Assembly (NCBI RefSeq): GCF_900048895.1
Contig: NZ_LT160639.1
Location: 789,190 to 853,189, forward strand
Direction of reading: 5' to 3'
Length of the DNA stretch: 64,000 bases
Source of the DNA: Neglectibacter timonensis
GTDB taxonomy: Bacteria; Bacillota; Clostridia; Oscillospirales; Acutalibacteraceae
The notes under the pieces are model-generated. The model saw only the letters and a program-made list of their open reading frames with translations. It had not been told where the DNA came from and searched no databases. This document shows, piece after piece, positions 18,717 through 29,147 of the stretch (position 1 is the stretch's first letter; every line of letters starts with the position of its first letter). The translations under genes and the position numbers were made by a program.

Positions 18717-19200
18717 CCTTCCTTTTCTGAAGAAAAGGAAGCAAAAGACTTTTATTCCGGCTTCGGCCGGGCACGGGCCGGAACCCCGCTCCACGATGCC
18801 CAAACTTTCCGCCGGCCTTCCTTTTCTGAAGAAAAGGAAGCAAAAGACTTTTATTCCGGCTTCGACTGGGCACAGGCCGGAACCCCGCTCCACGATGCCC
18901 AAACTTTCCGCCGGCCTTCCTTTTCTGAAGAAAAGGAAGCAAAAGACTTTTATTCCGGCTTCGACTGGGCACAGGCCGGAACCCCGCTCCACGATGCCCA
19001 AACTTTTCAGCCGGCCTTCCTTTTCTGAAGAAAAGGAAGCAAAAGACTTCTATTCCAGCTACGGCTGGGCACTGGCCGGAGCCCAGCTCCACGATGCCCA
19101 AACTTTCCGCCGGCCTTCCCTTTCTAAAAGAAAAGGAAGCAAAAGACTTCTATTTCGGCTTTGGCTGTGCGCTGGCCGGAACCACGCTCCACAATGCCTG
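18717..19200. repeat. 99-bp tandem palindromic repeat, about five copies
   Basis: Copies start near 18717, 18816, 18915, 19015 and 19114, with period 99 (once 100). The first four are nearly identical; the fifth is diverged. Each holds a perfect hairpin TTCCTTTTCT-GA-AGAAAAGGAA and a second stem TTCCGGC/GCCGGAA. The left end supplies the A+G-rich ribosome site of the membrane-protein gene. The array lies between the J-domain gene and that gene. Because 99 is divisible by three, long false ORFs appear on both strands. Confidence 0.93.
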
Positions 19201-19231
19201 AACCGCGCCGCTGATCAAAGCCAGCAGCCGC

Positions 19232-19867
19232 TTAACAGCAGGGAATCAAATCGCCGCCCATACACTCACAGCAACAGTCCGCGCAGATCAGGGAAGAACA
19301 CATATCACAGGAATTGCAGCCACCTGCATTCATGTTGCCGCGGGGATTGTAGCCGCCATAGACGCCGGTGCCCTGATTCATCGCCTGGTTCAGGGCCGCG
19401 CTGTATTCCGCATTGCCGGGATCCATCTGGCAGGCCCGGGAGAAATGGTCCTTCGCCTCCTCCAGCCAGCCCCGGCGATATAATACGGATCCCTTGAGAA
19501 AATACCACTCAGCGTTGCGGCGCTCAGGGGGGACTCCGTTGAGGATCTGTTCGGCATCAGCAATACGGCCCGCGGCGATATAGCTGCGCACGTCGTTGAA
19601 CCCGGAACCACCCGTGCCGTTGACATGGTTATAACCGCCTGCGTAAGCGCTCTGCCCCGTGCGCCCTGCCCCGCCGTTCTTGCGCTGCGCGGTGATTGTG
19701 TCGTAGGCCTCGTTGATCTCCTTCATCTTTTCGTCCGCCAAATCCTTCAGAGGGCTGTCGGAATACTGGTCGGGATGATACTTTTTGGCCAGGTTCCGGT
19801 ATGCCTCTTTGATCTCCTCGTCTGTTGCGGACGGCGATACGCCGAGCACCTTATACGGATCTGTCAT
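19232..19867 (-). CDS. J-domain protein with Cys-rich C-terminus
   Basis: The first ~70 of 211 residues form a J domain (DPYKVLGVSPSATDEEIK, HPD motif in KKYHPDQ), the part that stimulates DnaK ATPase. A Gly-rich linker and a TPR-like segment (about 115-175) follow. The end has about ten cysteines in the last 30 residues (CNSCDMCSS, CADCCCEC). It lacks the DnaJ zinc finger and CTD, so it is a specialised co-chaperone. The start is ATG 19867, preceded by GAAGGAG; upstream codons are excluded. It follows the DUF5685 gene by 108 nt in the same direction. Confidence 0.9.
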   Translation of the reverse strand: MTDPYKVLGVSPSATDEEIKEAYRNLAKKYHPDQYSDSPLKDLADEKMKEINEAYDTITAQRKNGGAGRTGQSAYAGGYNHVNGTGGSGFNDVRSYIAAGRIADAEQILNGVPPERRNAEWYFLKGSVLYRRGWLEEAKDHFSRACQMDPGNAEYSAALNQAMNQGTGVYGGYNPRGNMNAGGCNSCDMCSSLICADCCCECMGGDLIPCC

Positions 19868-19975
19868 GTTCTGTCTCCTTCTTTTCTTTATGAAGCTTTC
19901 CGCCGCCCTGCCGCCCAAAACGGCAGGGGAACGAATTCTCCGCAAAAGCAATCTGCTCTTCGGAACTGGCAAAGC

Positions 19976-20890
19976 TTATTGCTTTATTTTCCAAGATTTT
20001 TCCCGTTTCTTCCGGTTTACATGCAGGAATAGTATCTCCCGCTGCATCTCCGGAATCCCCTTTTCCACCACATTCTCAATGATGGACCCAAAATTCTGCA
20101 ATGTCAGCAAATTTAACGGCGGCAGCATTTGTGACACCGTGGCATTGAGCGCCTGGTTACACGCCTCGCAGACTCCGGTACGCTCTTCCTCCGTCAGCTC
20201 TTTTTTATCGGAAAGCCCGAACCTGCTGACAAAGGGGTTGAACGCGCCTTCCTGTAAATCGTCCTCCAGGTCATCCGCCGCATCCATCAGGTAAATCCAG
20301 CGGCCCAGAAAATAGCCGAACCGTTCCAGCGGCACGCTCAAAGTCCGGTCGCAGCCGCCCAATTCCTGAAACAGGGTAGAAAGCATAACTGCAGTTGGCT
20401 CGGCGCACTGGTCCACACCTGCCCCGGTATCCTCCGCCCGCTTCTGCTCTTCCACTGCCTGCTGCGCCGCCTCCCCCAATAAGGGGTACCTCTGTGCCGC
20501 CTTGCGCGCCTTCCGGGAGAGAAGGGGAAGTGCCATCCTACAGCCCAATGATTTCCAGAAGTTTTCATCCGCCACATTGTCCCGGAGCTTGTGGTAGGTC
20601 AGCAGCACAGAGAGCGCCGCCGCTTTTTTATAATCTTCGCCGCCGGATTCGATGAAGCTGCATTTTTTCATAGGATTCACCGTACAGCGGCCCTGATGAA
20701 GGGTCACCTTGGCCTCGGTGACGGCCAAGCTCAAAAGAGCATAAAAGGTACAGTCATAGCTCAAGGTAAAACGAGCTGTCCAGCCATAGCTTTTCCCCAG
20801 CTCACGGCACAGCTCACAGTAAACCGATTTATACTGTTCATACTCCCGCACCAGCAATTCTGACTTGTACGGGCGCACATAACCAAACAT
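19976..20890 (-). CDS. DUF5685-family protein
   Basis: This 304-aa, mostly helical protein starts MFGYVRPYKSEL, typical of DUF5685. It has an early CELCRELG cysteine pair. Two acidic patches, KLRDNVADE (near 100-110) and MDAADDLEDD (near 215-225), recall the Asp-rich metal sites of the isoprenoid synthase fold; that resemblance is inference only. No catalytic role is established. It is paired with the J-domain gene downstream, which hints at a shared process. The start has AAAGGAT upstream. Confidence 0.82.
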   Translation of the reverse strand: MFGYVRPYKSELLVREYEQYKSVYCELCRELGKSYGWTARFTLSYDCTFYALLSLAVTEAKVTLHQGRCTVNPMKKCSFIESGGEDYKKAAALSVLLTYHKLRDNVADENFWKSLGCRMALPLLSRKARKAAQRYPLLGEAAQQAVEEQKRAEDTGAGVDQCAEPTAVMLSTLFQELGGCDRTLSVPLERFGYFLGRWIYLMDAADDLEDDLQEGAFNPFVSRFGLSDKKELTEEERTGVCEACNQALNATVSQMLPPLNLLTLQNFGSIIENVVEKGIPEMQREILFLHVNRKKREKSWKIKQ

Positions 20891-20935
20891 AGCTTCATCC
20901 TTTCGCCGCTCATTTTAGCGTATTTCGGCAGGAAG

Positions 20936-21195
20936 TTGTTGAACACACTGTAAACAATTATAGTCGAAACCTTAAGAAAGCACAAGGAAAAAGCTTCCAG
21001 CCACCGGAAAATTTCCGTCTGGATGTTAGCCTGTCACACTATTTTTACAGTCTATGATCACAATCCTATCGCAAATGGAGGAAACGAAGGTTGTCCACCC
21101 GGCGAAAAGGTGGAAAGCAATGGGATACACAGCCTGTTTTGAATCGCATCTTCCTGCTTAGGGAACCTTTGTGCTGCCGACGGGCCAACACGCCA
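20936..21195 (+). ncRNA. Candidate small RNA (6S-like by shape only)
   Basis: A plus-strand promoter TTGTTG (20936-20941), 17 nt, TATAGT (20959-20964) points into about 220 nt with no gene on either strand. AGCACAAGG near the 5' end can pair with CCTTTGTGCT near 21168-21177 as a closing stem, and CCACC...GGTGG forms an inner hairpin near 21096-21114. Length, closing stem and internal bubble resemble 6S RNA, but I see no diagnostic sequence. Confidence 0.3.
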
Positions 21196-21218
21196 AATCC
21201 CAAGACAAAAAGAGAGAC

Positions 21219-21250
21219 TTGTGCCTGCTTACTAAAAGAAGCAGGCACAA
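21219..21250 (-). terminator. Terminator of the 21295 gene
   Basis: Perfect 12-bp arms TTGTGCCTGCTT and AAGCAGGCACAA. On the minus strand a CTCTCTTTTTG tract follows a few nt later. Confidence 0.65.
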
Positions 21251-21294
21251 GCCTTTGCTGTACAAAATGCAGATAGGCCCGTGGCAGCGCAAGG

Positions 21295-21693
21295 CTACTG
21301 GTTTTCGTGTAAAACCGTTGTCAAGGCTTCTTCCAATTTCCCGGTCAGCCTGCTCACCTGCGGCAGCCAATAAAACGCGCAGGTGGCGTCATCGCACTGA
21401 AAAAAGGAATTATCCTCATGGTATAGGTACACCTTTTTCCCCAAGGCAAGCGCCATTCCCAGTTCTATGTGGGTTCCCCTGCCCTGAGGCGTGAGCACGA
21501 TGACGATATCCGCAGTTTTCACTCCTTCAAATTCCCTCTCGGCGATTCTCTGCAGGCCGTCCGTTCCCTCCTCGGAAGACAATTCAAACTCTGTCCAGTC
21601 GCAGGTATGTGTCCAGCCATTCTCCTTCAGGAAGTTTGCCGCACGCCTCACTTGCGCCCTGTTGCGCAGGCTTGATGACAGATAAAACTTCAA
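21295..21693 (-). CDS. Nucleoside 2-deoxyribosyltransferase-like protein
   Basis: This 132-aa protein has the Rossmann-like fold of the nucleoside 2-deoxyribosyltransferase/YtoQ group. It starts MKFYLSSS, and TADIVIVLTPQGRGTHIELGMA resembles the loop with the catalytic Glu. It could cleave or transfer a nucleobase, but small members often lack proven activity. It has its own terminator. Confidence 0.75.
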   Translation of the reverse strand: MKFYLSSSLRNRAQVRRAANFLKENGWTHTCDWTEFELSSEEGTDGLQRIAEREFEGVKTADIVIVLTPQGRGTHIELGMALALGKKVYLYHEDNSFFQCDDATCAFYWLPQVSRLTGKLEEALTTVLHENQ

Positions 21694-21754
21694 TGGTATC
21701 CTCCTCTACCCAAACTGTGTAATTTCCGGACCTTCCCGCAAACTTGTCCCAGCT

Positions 21755-24574
21755 TTACAGCAGCGGCCTCAAATATTGACCTGTATAGGAGGACTCCGCC
21801 TTCGCCACCTGCTCCGGGGTCCCCTGGGCCACTACCAGGCCGCCCCGGTTTCCGCCCTCCGGCCCCAGATCGATAATATGGTCCGCGGTTTTGATCAAAT
21901 CCAGATTGTGTTCAATCACCAGCACGGTATTCCCGGTGTCCACCAGCTTCTGCAGCACCTCGATCAGCTTGTGCACATCCGCAATGTGCAAACCGGTAGT
22001 GGGCTCGTCCAAAATATAGATAGTCTTCCCTGTAGGACGGCGGGACAGCTCGGTGGCCAGCTTGACGCGCTGGGCCTCGCCGCCGGAAAGCGTGGTGGCA
22101 GGCTGGCCAATTTTCACATACCCCAGCCCCACATCGTTAATGGTCTGCAGCTTCCTTGCAAGCTTCGGGATGTCCCGGAAAAATTCCAGGCCCTCTTCCA
22201 CCGTCATTTCCAGCACGTCGTAAATGCTCTTGCCCTTATATTTTACTTCCAATGTCTCCCGGTTATAACGGTGGCCCTTACACACCTCACAGGGCACGTA
22301 CACGTCGGGGAGAAAATGCATTTCGATACAGATGATACCGTCTCCCTGGCAGGCCTCGCACCGGCCGCCCTTCACGTTGAAAGAGAAGCGGGATGCGTTA
22401 AAGCCCCGCATTTTGGCCTCCTGGGTGCTGGCAAACAGCTCGCGGATATCGTTGAACAGGCCCGTATAGGTTGCGGGATTGGAGCGGGGCGTGCGCCCGA
22501 TCGGCGACTGATCGATCTGAATCACCTTATCAAGATGTTCCAGTCCGCGGATTTCCTTATGCTTACCGGCATGGGTATGAGCCCGGTTCAGCTCTGCCGC
22601 CAGCTTTTTATAGAGAATTTCATTGATCAGAGAGGATTTTCCAGAGCCGGACACGCCGGTAACGCACACAAATTCCCCCAGGGGAATTTTCACATTGATA
22701 TTCTGCAAGTTATTCTGGGAGGCGCCCCGGATTTCCAGAAATTTCCCGTTTCCCTTTCTGCGCTTTTCGGGAACCTCTACTTTTTTCTTCCCACTGAGAT
22801 ACTGGCCGGTAATGGAGCCCTCACAGGCCTCTATCCCCGCCGTAGGCCCGGCGTACACCACATTGCCGCCATGAATTCCCGCGCCAGGCCCCACGTCCAC
22901 CAGATAGTCCGCAGCGCGCATGGTGTCCTCATCGTGCTCCACCACAATCACCGTATTGCCCAGGTCCCGCAGATGTTTCAGCGTTTCCAGCAGCTTGTGG
23001 TTATCCCTCTGGTGCAGGCCGATACTGGGCTCATCCAGAATATACAGCACTCCCATCAGGGAGGAGCCAATCTGGGTGGCCAGGCGGATCCGCTGGCTCT
23101 CGCCGCCGGAAAGCGTTCCGGCGGACCGGCTCAGCGTCAGGTATTCCAGCCCTACGCTCTGCAGAAAGCCCAAACGTGCTTTGATCTCCTTCAAAATGGG
23201 AGCGGCAATCAGCTTCTCCCGTTCGGTAAGCTCCAGCCCGTTGACGAATTCCAATGCTTCCGTGACGGATTTGTCACAGAACTCGCTGATATTGATACCG
23301 CCTACGGTGACCGCCAGGCTCTCGGGGGAAAGCCGCCTGCCCTGGCAGGCGTCACAGGGAACGGCGCTCATATACGTCTCAATCTCTTCCTTGACCCAGT
23401 TGGAGGAACTCTCCCGGAAACGGCGTTCCAGATTATTAATGACGCCTTCAAATTCCGCAGTATAGGTGCCGCTGCCGTATTCGCTGACCCGGCGGAGCTT
23501 GATCTTCTCCCCTTTGGTGCCGTAAAGCAAAATGTCCAGGATCTTCTCCGGCAGTTCTCCCAAGGGGGTATCCAGAGAGAAGCCGTAATGCTCAGCCAGG
23601 CCTTTCATGTACATGGCGGCGATGGTGCTGCCCTCCATGGCCCAGCCGCTGGCTTTCAAACCGCCCTTATTGATGGAAAGGCGCTTATCCGGAATGATGA
23701 GCTCCGGGTCAATCTTCATGAATACGCCCAGTCCGGTGCATTTTTTGCAGGCCCCGTAGGGATTATTGAAGGAGAACATCCGGGGAGTCAGCTCCTCAAC
23801 GCTCACACCGTGCTCCGGACAGGCATAATTCTGGGAAAAGGTGATATCCTCCCCGTCGATGACGTTTACGATGACAATACCGCCCGTCAGTCCCGACGCA
23901 ACCTCGATGGAATCCGCCAGACGGGAACGGATGTCCGCCTTGACCACCAGACGGTCCACCACGATTTCAATGGTGTGTTTTTTGTTCTTTTCCAGCTGAA
24001 TCGACTCGTTTAAGTCGTAGATGAGGCCGTCCACCCGGGCGCGTACAAATCCGGAGCGCCGCGCCGCGTCGAATTCTTTGACATGTTCCCCTTTGCGCCC
24101 CCGAATCACGGGAGCCAACACCTGGATCTTCGTCTTCTCCGGCAGAGCCATTACACGGTCCACAATCTGATCCACGGTCTGCTGCTTAATCTCCCTGCCG
24201 CAGATCGGGCAGTGGGGGATACCGATACGAGCATACATCAACCGCAGGTAATCATAGATTTCCGTCACCGTGCCCACGGTGGAGCGGGGATTCTTCGAGG
24301 TGGTTTTCTGGTCGATGGAGATGGCGGGCGAAAGCCCGTCAATAAAATCCACATCCGGTTTTTCCATCTGTCCCAGGAACATGCGGGCATAGGAGGACAG
24401 GGATTCCACATACCTTCGCTGCCCCTCCGCATAAATGGTATCGAAAGCCAGAGAGGATTTTCCAGAACCGGAAAGCCCTGTGAGCACCACCAGCTTATCC
24501 CTGGGGATAGTCACGTCAATATTTTTTAGATTGTGTTCTCTGGCGCCGTGTACGACGATCTTATCCAGACTCAT
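21755..24574 (-). CDS. uvrA: Excinuclease ABC subunit A
   Basis: This 939-aa protein is full family length. It has two ABC ATPase halves: Walker [13 protein letters not shown] near residue 33 and [11 protein letters not shown] near 640, with ABC signatures LSGGESQR and LSGGEAQR. The zinc-binding modules are CPICGRE and CEACQGDG...CEVCKG. UvrA finds bulky DNA lesions and loads UvrB. The start at ATG 24574 matches the usual [16 protein letters not shown]; upstream in-frame codons are not expected in the family. It is the last gene of the uvrB, SGNH-like, uvrA run. Confidence 0.96.
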   Translation of the reverse strand: MSLDKIVVHGAREHNLKNIDVTIPRDKLVVLTGLSGSGKSSLAFDTIYAEGQRRYVESLSSYARMFLGQMEKPDVDFIDGLSPAISIDQKTTSKNPRSTVGTVTEIYDYLRLMYARIGIPHCPICGREIKQQTVDQIVDRVMALPEKTKIQVLAPVIRGRKGEHVKEFDAARRSGFVRARVDGLIYDLNESIQLEKNKKHTIEIVVDRLVVKADIRSRLADSIEVASGLTGGIVIVNVIDGEDITFSQNYACPEHGVSVEELTPRMFSFNNPYGACKKCTGLGVFMKIDPELIIPDKRLSINKGGLKASGWAMEGSTIAAMYMKGLAEHYGFSLDTPLGELPEKILDILLYGTKGEKIKLRRVSEYGSGTYTAEFEGVINNLERRFRESSSNWVKEEIETYMSAVPCDACQGRRLSPESLAVTVGGINISEFCDKSVTEALEFVNGLELTEREKLIAAPILKEIKARLGFLQSVGLEYLTLSRSAGTLSGGESQRIRLATQIGSSLMGVLYILDEPSIGLHQRDNHKLLETLKHLRDLGNTVIVVEHDEDTMRAADYLVDVGPGAGIHGGNVVYAGPTAGIEACEGSITGQYLSGKKKVEVPEKRRKGNGKFLEIRGASQNNLQNINVKIPLGEFVCVTGVSGSGKSSLINEILYKKLAAELNRAHTHAGKHKEIRGLEHLDKVIQIDQSPIGRTPRSNPATYTGLFNDIRELFASTQEAKMRGFNASRFSFNVKGGRCEACQGDGIICIEMHFLPDVYVPCEVCKGHRYNRETLEVKYKGKSIYDVLEMTVEEGLEFFRDIPKLARKLQTINDVGLGYVKIGQPATTLSGGEAQRVKLATELSRRPTGKTIYILDEPTTGLHIADVHKLIEVLQKLVDTGNTVLVIEHNLDLIKTADHIIDLGPEGGNRGGLVVAQGTPEQVAKAESSYTGQYLRPLL

Positions 24575-24722
24575 AATTGATGACCAAACCTTTCTCATGA
24601 CACAGAATTCCCGGGCTGGAGAACTGCCCCAACCTGGCCTGCCGTCTGTTTTCTGCATGTCCCATGTTCCCTGCCTCCAGGCGTCTCCCGGCAGGCAGGC
24701 GTTCCGCTTTTCCCAGTACCTC

Positions 24723-25754
24723 TCAGCCCACCGGCGGCAGGCTGTGATAATAGTCCACCCTGTCCCCCCAGAGCTTCGGCTCCGCCCGCAGGGGCGACAC
24801 ACCCCTGAGCGTCTCCTCCACCAGATTTGTGAAGGCAGCCGTAAACTTTTCCGCGCCGCAGAACGTCATGTGAGAAGTATCGTAATAATCCTTGGACGGA
24901 TCCATGCCAAGGGCATCAAACTGTTCGTTGTAATCCACCAAGGGAACCCCCAGCAGAGATAGCTCCGTGCGCATCCGGGACAGCTGTTCCTCATTGAACC
25001 GGACAAAGCCCGGCGCCAAATAGCACACCAGCCGGATCCCCTCCTCCTCACAGAACGAGGCGATCTTCCTCAGATAGGAAAGATTCCATTCCATGGATTC
25101 CGGCGTGGTTTCATCTTCCCTCTGGGTCACCTCTCCCTGAGGAGAGATGGCGTCAAGATAGGAGTACCCCGCCAGCAAGTCTCTGTCATAGCCCAGCAGC
25201 CCTTTCTGCACATCGTTCATCGTCAGCTCATCCCAACGGCTGTGATAACCGTACAGAGGAAACAACAGAGTGAGCCAGTCACTCTTCCCCGCGGCTAAAA
25301 AAGTGGCCGCCAGCCGGTTTTCCGTCCAGGGCATGGAGCCTATGATCGCCTTGGTGTACTGGGTATATTGGGGATAATAAAAACAGGTGGCCTCCAGAAA
25401 AACCGCTTTAGGCTGCTGTTTTTTGCAGGCCTCCTTCAGGGAATAATAGGTTACCGCCAGAGTTTGCCTGGGGCCGGCTACCAGGTAGGAGGCATATCCT
25501 GTCTCCTCATAAATCTGCGCCGGGATGATGTTGCAGTAGGAGAGGGAGCTGCCTGTCACTAAAAAATCCAGACTGTTCTCCGGCTCCTTTTCATAGGGCC
25601 CCCACAGATCCCAGGTAGCGCCCATCTTTACGCCTTTGGGAAACAGAATGGGCGCTGCAATCCCCAGAAACAACAGCAGGGCCAGCAGCATGGCAGCGGC
25701 GGCCAATAGTTCCTTTTTCACCTTGGACAAAAGCGCGGGTCCCCCTTTCCCCAT
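24723..25754 (-). CDS. Membrane-anchored SGNH/AlgJ-like protein between uvrB and uvrA
   Basis: This 343-aa protein has one N-terminal membrane segment ([20 protein letters not shown]), so the body is probably extracellular. [12 protein letters not shown] fits a GDSL/SGNH block I, and a late [13 protein letters not shown] (near residue 295) fits the catalytic Asp-His block. The family includes AlgJ/DltD-like enzymes that modify surface polymers by acyl transfer. The substrate is unknown. The start is ATG 25754; TTG or GTG codons shortly downstream are possible. It has no evident link to DNA repair. Confidence 0.72.
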   Translation of the reverse strand: MGKGGPALLSKVKKELLAAAAMLLALLLFLGIAAPILFPKGVKMGATWDLWGPYEKEPENSLDFLVTGSSLSYCNIIPAQIYEETGYASYLVAGPRQTLAVTYYSLKEACKKQQPKAVFLEATCFYYPQYTQYTKAIIGSMPWTENRLAATFLAAGKSDWLTLLFPLYGYHSRWDELTMNDVQKGLLGYDRDLLAGYSYLDAISPQGEVTQREDETTPESMEWNLSYLRKIASFCEEEGIRLVCYLAPGFVRFNEEQLSRMRTELSLLGVPLVDYNEQFDALGMDPSKDYYDTSHMTFCGAEKFTAAFTNLVEETLRGVSPLRAEPKLWGDRVDYYHSLPPVG

Positions 25755-25788
25755 GAAGCCCGGCGTCGTCGGACGCCTTGCTCCGTAT

Positions 25789-27762
25789 CTATTTTTCCAA
25801 TTCTTTGATCTTATCCCGCAGATAGGCTGCATGTTCGAATTCCAGAAGCTTTGCAGCCGCTTTCATTTCCTTCGTCAGCTTTTCGATCATCATGCGCTTT
25901 TCCGCAGGCGTATATTTCTTCTTTTTCTTTTTCCCGTCTTCCTTATGAGTGGAGATTTCCAGGATTTCGGCCACGTCCTTGCGGATGGTCCGGGGCGTAA
26001 CGCCGTGTTCCCTGTTGTACCGCTCCTGAATGGTGCGGCGGCGCTCCGTTTCAGTGATGGCATACTCCATGGAAGGGGTCACCTCGTCGGCGTACATGAC
26101 AACCTGGCCTTCCGAGTTGCGGGCGGCACGGCCGATGGTCTGCACCAGGCTGCGTCCGCTGCGCAGGAAGCCCTCCTTGTCCGCATCCAGAATGGCCACC
26201 AGGGAGACCTCCGGAATATCCAATCCCTCCCGCAGAAGGTTGATGCCCACCAGCACGTCGAATTCTCCCAGGCGCAGATCGCGGATGATTTCCATGCGCT
26301 CCACCGTGTCGATATCGTGGTGCATGTACCGCACCCTGATGCCGTATCCCTCCAAAAAGGAGGTCAGGTCCTCCGCCATTTTTTTGGTCAGCGTTGTGAC
26401 CAGGACACGCTCCTTCTTTTCTACCCGCAGGTTGATCTCTGAAATGAGGTCGTCAATTTGCCCATCGGTAGGCTTTACAGTGATCTTGGGATCCAGAAGT
26501 CCGGTGGGACGTATCACCTGCTCTACCACCTGGGCGGATTTTCCAAGTTCCAAATCCCCAGGCGTGGCGCTGACAAAGACAGCCTGGTTGATATGGGAAT
26601 AGAATTCGTCAAAATTCAGCGGGCGGTTGTCAAACGCTGAGGGTAGACGGAAGCCGTACTGAACCAGCATTTCTTTTCGCGCCCGGTCCCCGGCGAACAT
26701 GCCGCGCACCTGGGGCAGAGTCACATGAGATTCATCCACAAAAAGCAGGAAATCCTCAGGGAAATAGTCCAGCAGTGTAAAGGGCGCGCTGCCTGGATCC
26801 CGGCCGGAAAGCACCCTGGAATAGTTCTCAATCCCTTTGCAGAAGCCGATCTCCGTGAGCATCTCCATGTCGTACCTGGTACGCTGTTCAATGCGCTGCG
26901 CCTCGATGAGCTTGCCCTGGGATTTAAAAAATTCCACCTGCCGCTCCATTTCTTCCTGAATATCTCCAATGGCCTTCTCCATCTTCTCCTTAGGCACAAT
27001 GTAGTGAGAAGCGGGATAGATGGCGATATGCTTGAGTTCTGCAAGCACGTCCCCGGTCAGGGGGTTAAACTCCCGCAGCCGTTCGATTTCATCTCCGAAG
27101 AACTCCACCCGCACTGCCTTATCGCTGGACTCTGCGGGAAAAATTTCCACCACGTCGCCCCGAACCCGGAACTTATTCCGGATAAAGTTTACGTCGTTGC
27201 GCTCGTACTGCAGCTCCACCAGCTTTTTCAGCAGCTCATCCCTGTTCTTTTCCATCCCCGGCCGCAGAGAAATCACCATTGTGCGGTAATCGATGGGGTC
27301 GCCCAAGCTGTAAATGCAGGATACCGACGCCACGATAATTACATCCCGGCGCTCAGAGAGGGCGCTGGTGGCACTGTGGCGCAGTTTGTCAATCTCGTCG
27401 TTGATGGCGGAGTCCTTTTCAATATAAGTATCCGTCTGGGCGATATACGCCTCCGGCTGATAATAGTCGTAATAGCTGACGAAATATTCCACGGCAGACT
27501 CGGGAAAAAACTCCCGAAACTCCGAACAGAGCTGTGCCGCCAGGGTCTTATTATGGGCCAGCACCAGTGTGGGACGCTGTACCCGCTGAATGACGTTTGC
27601 CATAGTGAATGTCTTACCGGAGCCCGTCACCCCCAGCAAAGTCTGCTCCTTATCCCCCCGGTTAAGCCCTTCCACCAATTTTGCGATGGCCTCCGGCTGA
27701 TCCCCGGTGGGCTTATAGGAGGAAACCAATTTGAACATTTCCTGCTTGCTTTGCTCACTCAT
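25789..27762 (-). CDS. uvrB: Excinuclease ABC subunit B
   Basis: This 657-aa helicase-like protein has Walker [11 protein letters not shown], the beta-hairpin region [19 protein letters not shown] (DEXH-type), QTIGRAARN (motif VI) and a C-terminal UVR coiled coil that binds UvrC. It verifies damage with UvrA and recruits UvrC. The start ATG is preceded by AGGAGAAA. It is the first gene of the run that ends in uvrA. Confidence 0.97.
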   Translation of the reverse strand: MSEQSKQEMFKLVSSYKPTGDQPEAIAKLVEGLNRGDKEQTLLGVTGSGKTFTMANVIQRVQRPTLVLAHNKTLAAQLCSEFREFFPESAVEYFVSYYDYYQPEAYIAQTDTYIEKDSAINDEIDKLRHSATSALSERRDVIIVASVSCIYSLGDPIDYRTMVISLRPGMEKNRDELLKKLVELQYERNDVNFIRNKFRVRGDVVEIFPAESSDKAVRVEFFGDEIERLREFNPLTGDVLAELKHIAIYPASHYIVPKEKMEKAIGDIQEEMERQVEFFKSQGKLIEAQRIEQRTRYDMEMLTEIGFCKGIENYSRVLSGRDPGSAPFTLLDYFPEDFLLFVDESHVTLPQVRGMFAGDRARKEMLVQYGFRLPSAFDNRPLNFDEFYSHINQAVFVSATPGDLELGKSAQVVEQVIRPTGLLDPKITVKPTDGQIDDLISEINLRVEKKERVLVTTLTKKMAEDLTSFLEGYGIRVRYMHHDIDTVERMEIIRDLRLGEFDVLVGINLLREGLDIPEVSLVAILDADKEGFLRSGRSLVQTIGRAARNSEGQVVMYADEVTPSMEYAITETERRRTIQERYNREHGVTPRTIRKDVAEILEISTHKEDGKKKKKKYTPAEKRMMIEKLTKEMKAAAKLLEFEHAAYLRDKIKELEK

Positions 27763-28043
27763 CGGAAATTTCTCCTATCACAGCAGCCTTTTCGCTCCTG
27801 TTTACATCCTCGTTTAGAAAACAATCCCATTTTATCAAAATGCAGTCCTAGCCGCTTCATTCTCTGTTCATCAGTGGTTCAGTATAACATACAGGCGTAA
27901 TTTTTACAATAAAACCAAACTCATTGTCGTTATTTGGCAAAGGGTTCTTTCAAGCCGCGGAAAGCCATAATCATATGATCTGCAGATTCCGGCCTTTCTG
28001 CAACAGCCTTGCCCGGAACCGCCTCCACAGCCTGCCGTGCCCT

Positions 28044-28817
28044 TCACTTTCGGGGCTTCTCCTTACCGTTCTCTTCCGCATACAGCAGGGACTGTTCCAG
28101 CTGCCGGGCAGCCTCAATTTCCCGCAGCCATTCCTCATCCATGCTCTGGCCGATCAGTTCAAGAAGGCCCATTGACCTAAAAGAGCAGTAATCGTCCCCC
28201 GCAAAAATAATATGATCGCTGAGCCAGGCGTCTATCCCTTTCAGCGACAACTGAATGTGCCTGGTAGCCACAATATCGTTGCGGGAAGGACATGCCAGCC
28301 CGCTGGGATGGTTATGGGCGATGAAGACGGTCTGCACATTATAACGGATACACAGTTCCACCAATCTGCGTTTATAGATGGGCACAGAGCTGACCGACCC
28401 CTCTGCCAGAACGTCACAATAAAGTATTTGGCCTCTGCCGTTGAGAAGCAGTACTGCCATAAGTTCATTTTCTCTTCCAAGAAATTTGGGACGCATCACC
28501 TCGCAGGCCGATTTCGTGTCGAAAATTCGTTTGAGAGATTTGGCGTCCTCCTCCAGATATGCTCTCGCCAATTCCGTGGATTGGCGGAGAAAGCGTGCCG
28601 TTTGTTCCGATGCCCCTGCCAGCACCAATTCCTCTTCCGGCGCGGTAAGGATGCTTTTGAAGGAACCGAACCGATTCAACAGCAAATCCAACTGCTGTGC
28701 AGCCTCTTCAGGTCCCAGAAAACTGCAAAAAACTTCCAGCAGCAATTTTCTCCGTGCCTCTTCCTCCGGAGGCGGTCCAAGCACATGAAAAGTCCCCTTA
28801 TTCTTTCCCTTTGCCAT
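28044..28817 (-). CDS. radC: RadC-family JAB/MPN metalloprotein
   Basis: This 257-aa protein has an N-terminal helix-hairpin-helix region (about 25-95) and a C-terminal JAMM domain with HNHPSG, then S-x(2)-D (PSRNDI) and SDHIIF. The metal site is intact. RadC proteins are common near genome-maintenance genes, but their activity is unsettled. GAGGGAAGG precedes the start. It is separate from the uvr run (226 nt gap). Confidence 0.92.
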   Translation of the reverse strand: MAKGKNKGTFHVLGPPPEEEARRKLLLEVFCSFLGPEEAAQQLDLLLNRFGSFKSILTAPEEELVLAGASEQTARFLRQSTELARAYLEEDAKSLKRIFDTKSACEVMRPKFLGRENELMAVLLLNGRGQILYCDVLAEGSVSSVPIYKRRLVELCIRYNVQTVFIAHNHPSGLACPSRNDIVATRHIQLSLKGIDAWLSDHIIFAGDDYCSFRSMGLLELIGQSMDEEWLREIEAARQLEQSLLYAEENGKEKPRK

Positions 28818-29147
28818 GTTTTTACCTTCCCTCTTATTTTACGGCACCATCATAGCAAACATTTGTTCTCTTGTCAACCATTCCAAGTAAATAAGCGGAA
28901 TATTTCCTTTTCAGGAATCTTCCGCTTTCCGACATGGGATGTTCGGGCCTGTCCAGCGGAGAGGCGTTCCGTTATCCCTTGTCTCCCATAGCCGGCATAT
29001 CCGCCTGGAGTTTTTCCGGCCATACAGAGCTGCTTCATGTCCAATGCGCTGGAAATACCAGGCGATTAACCCCTCATCCCCCGCAGCCAAGTATGGATCG
29101 TTTCCTGTGCCGTTGCTTCTCTCCGCCGTCTTTTCCGGACCTCCCAG
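28818..29147. other. Intergenic region with a hairpin
   Basis: A stem AAGCGGAA/TTCCGCTT with an inner TTTCC/GGAA lies at 28889-28934 and may end the minus-strand PAS transcript, though its T run is weak. I see no gene in the rest. Plus-strand open frames here look like non-coding composition. Confidence 0.4.

Noticed and set aside
18717..19200. Possible CRISPR array
   Set aside because: There are no unique spacers, the 99-bp unit is continuous, and no cas genes are near.
18507..19497. Plus- and minus-strand frames through the 99-bp repeats, including a 312-codon minus frame
   Set aside because: The period is divisible by three, so open frames arise automatically. The membrane protein has a better start at 18702.
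21776..24013. A 745-codon plus-strand open frame opposite uvrA
   Set aside because: It mirrors the third-position bias of uvrA, matches no family and lacks a ribosome site.
26725..27900. A 391-codon plus-strand frame opposite uvrB
   Set aside because: It is antisense to uvrB and has no recognisable motifs.
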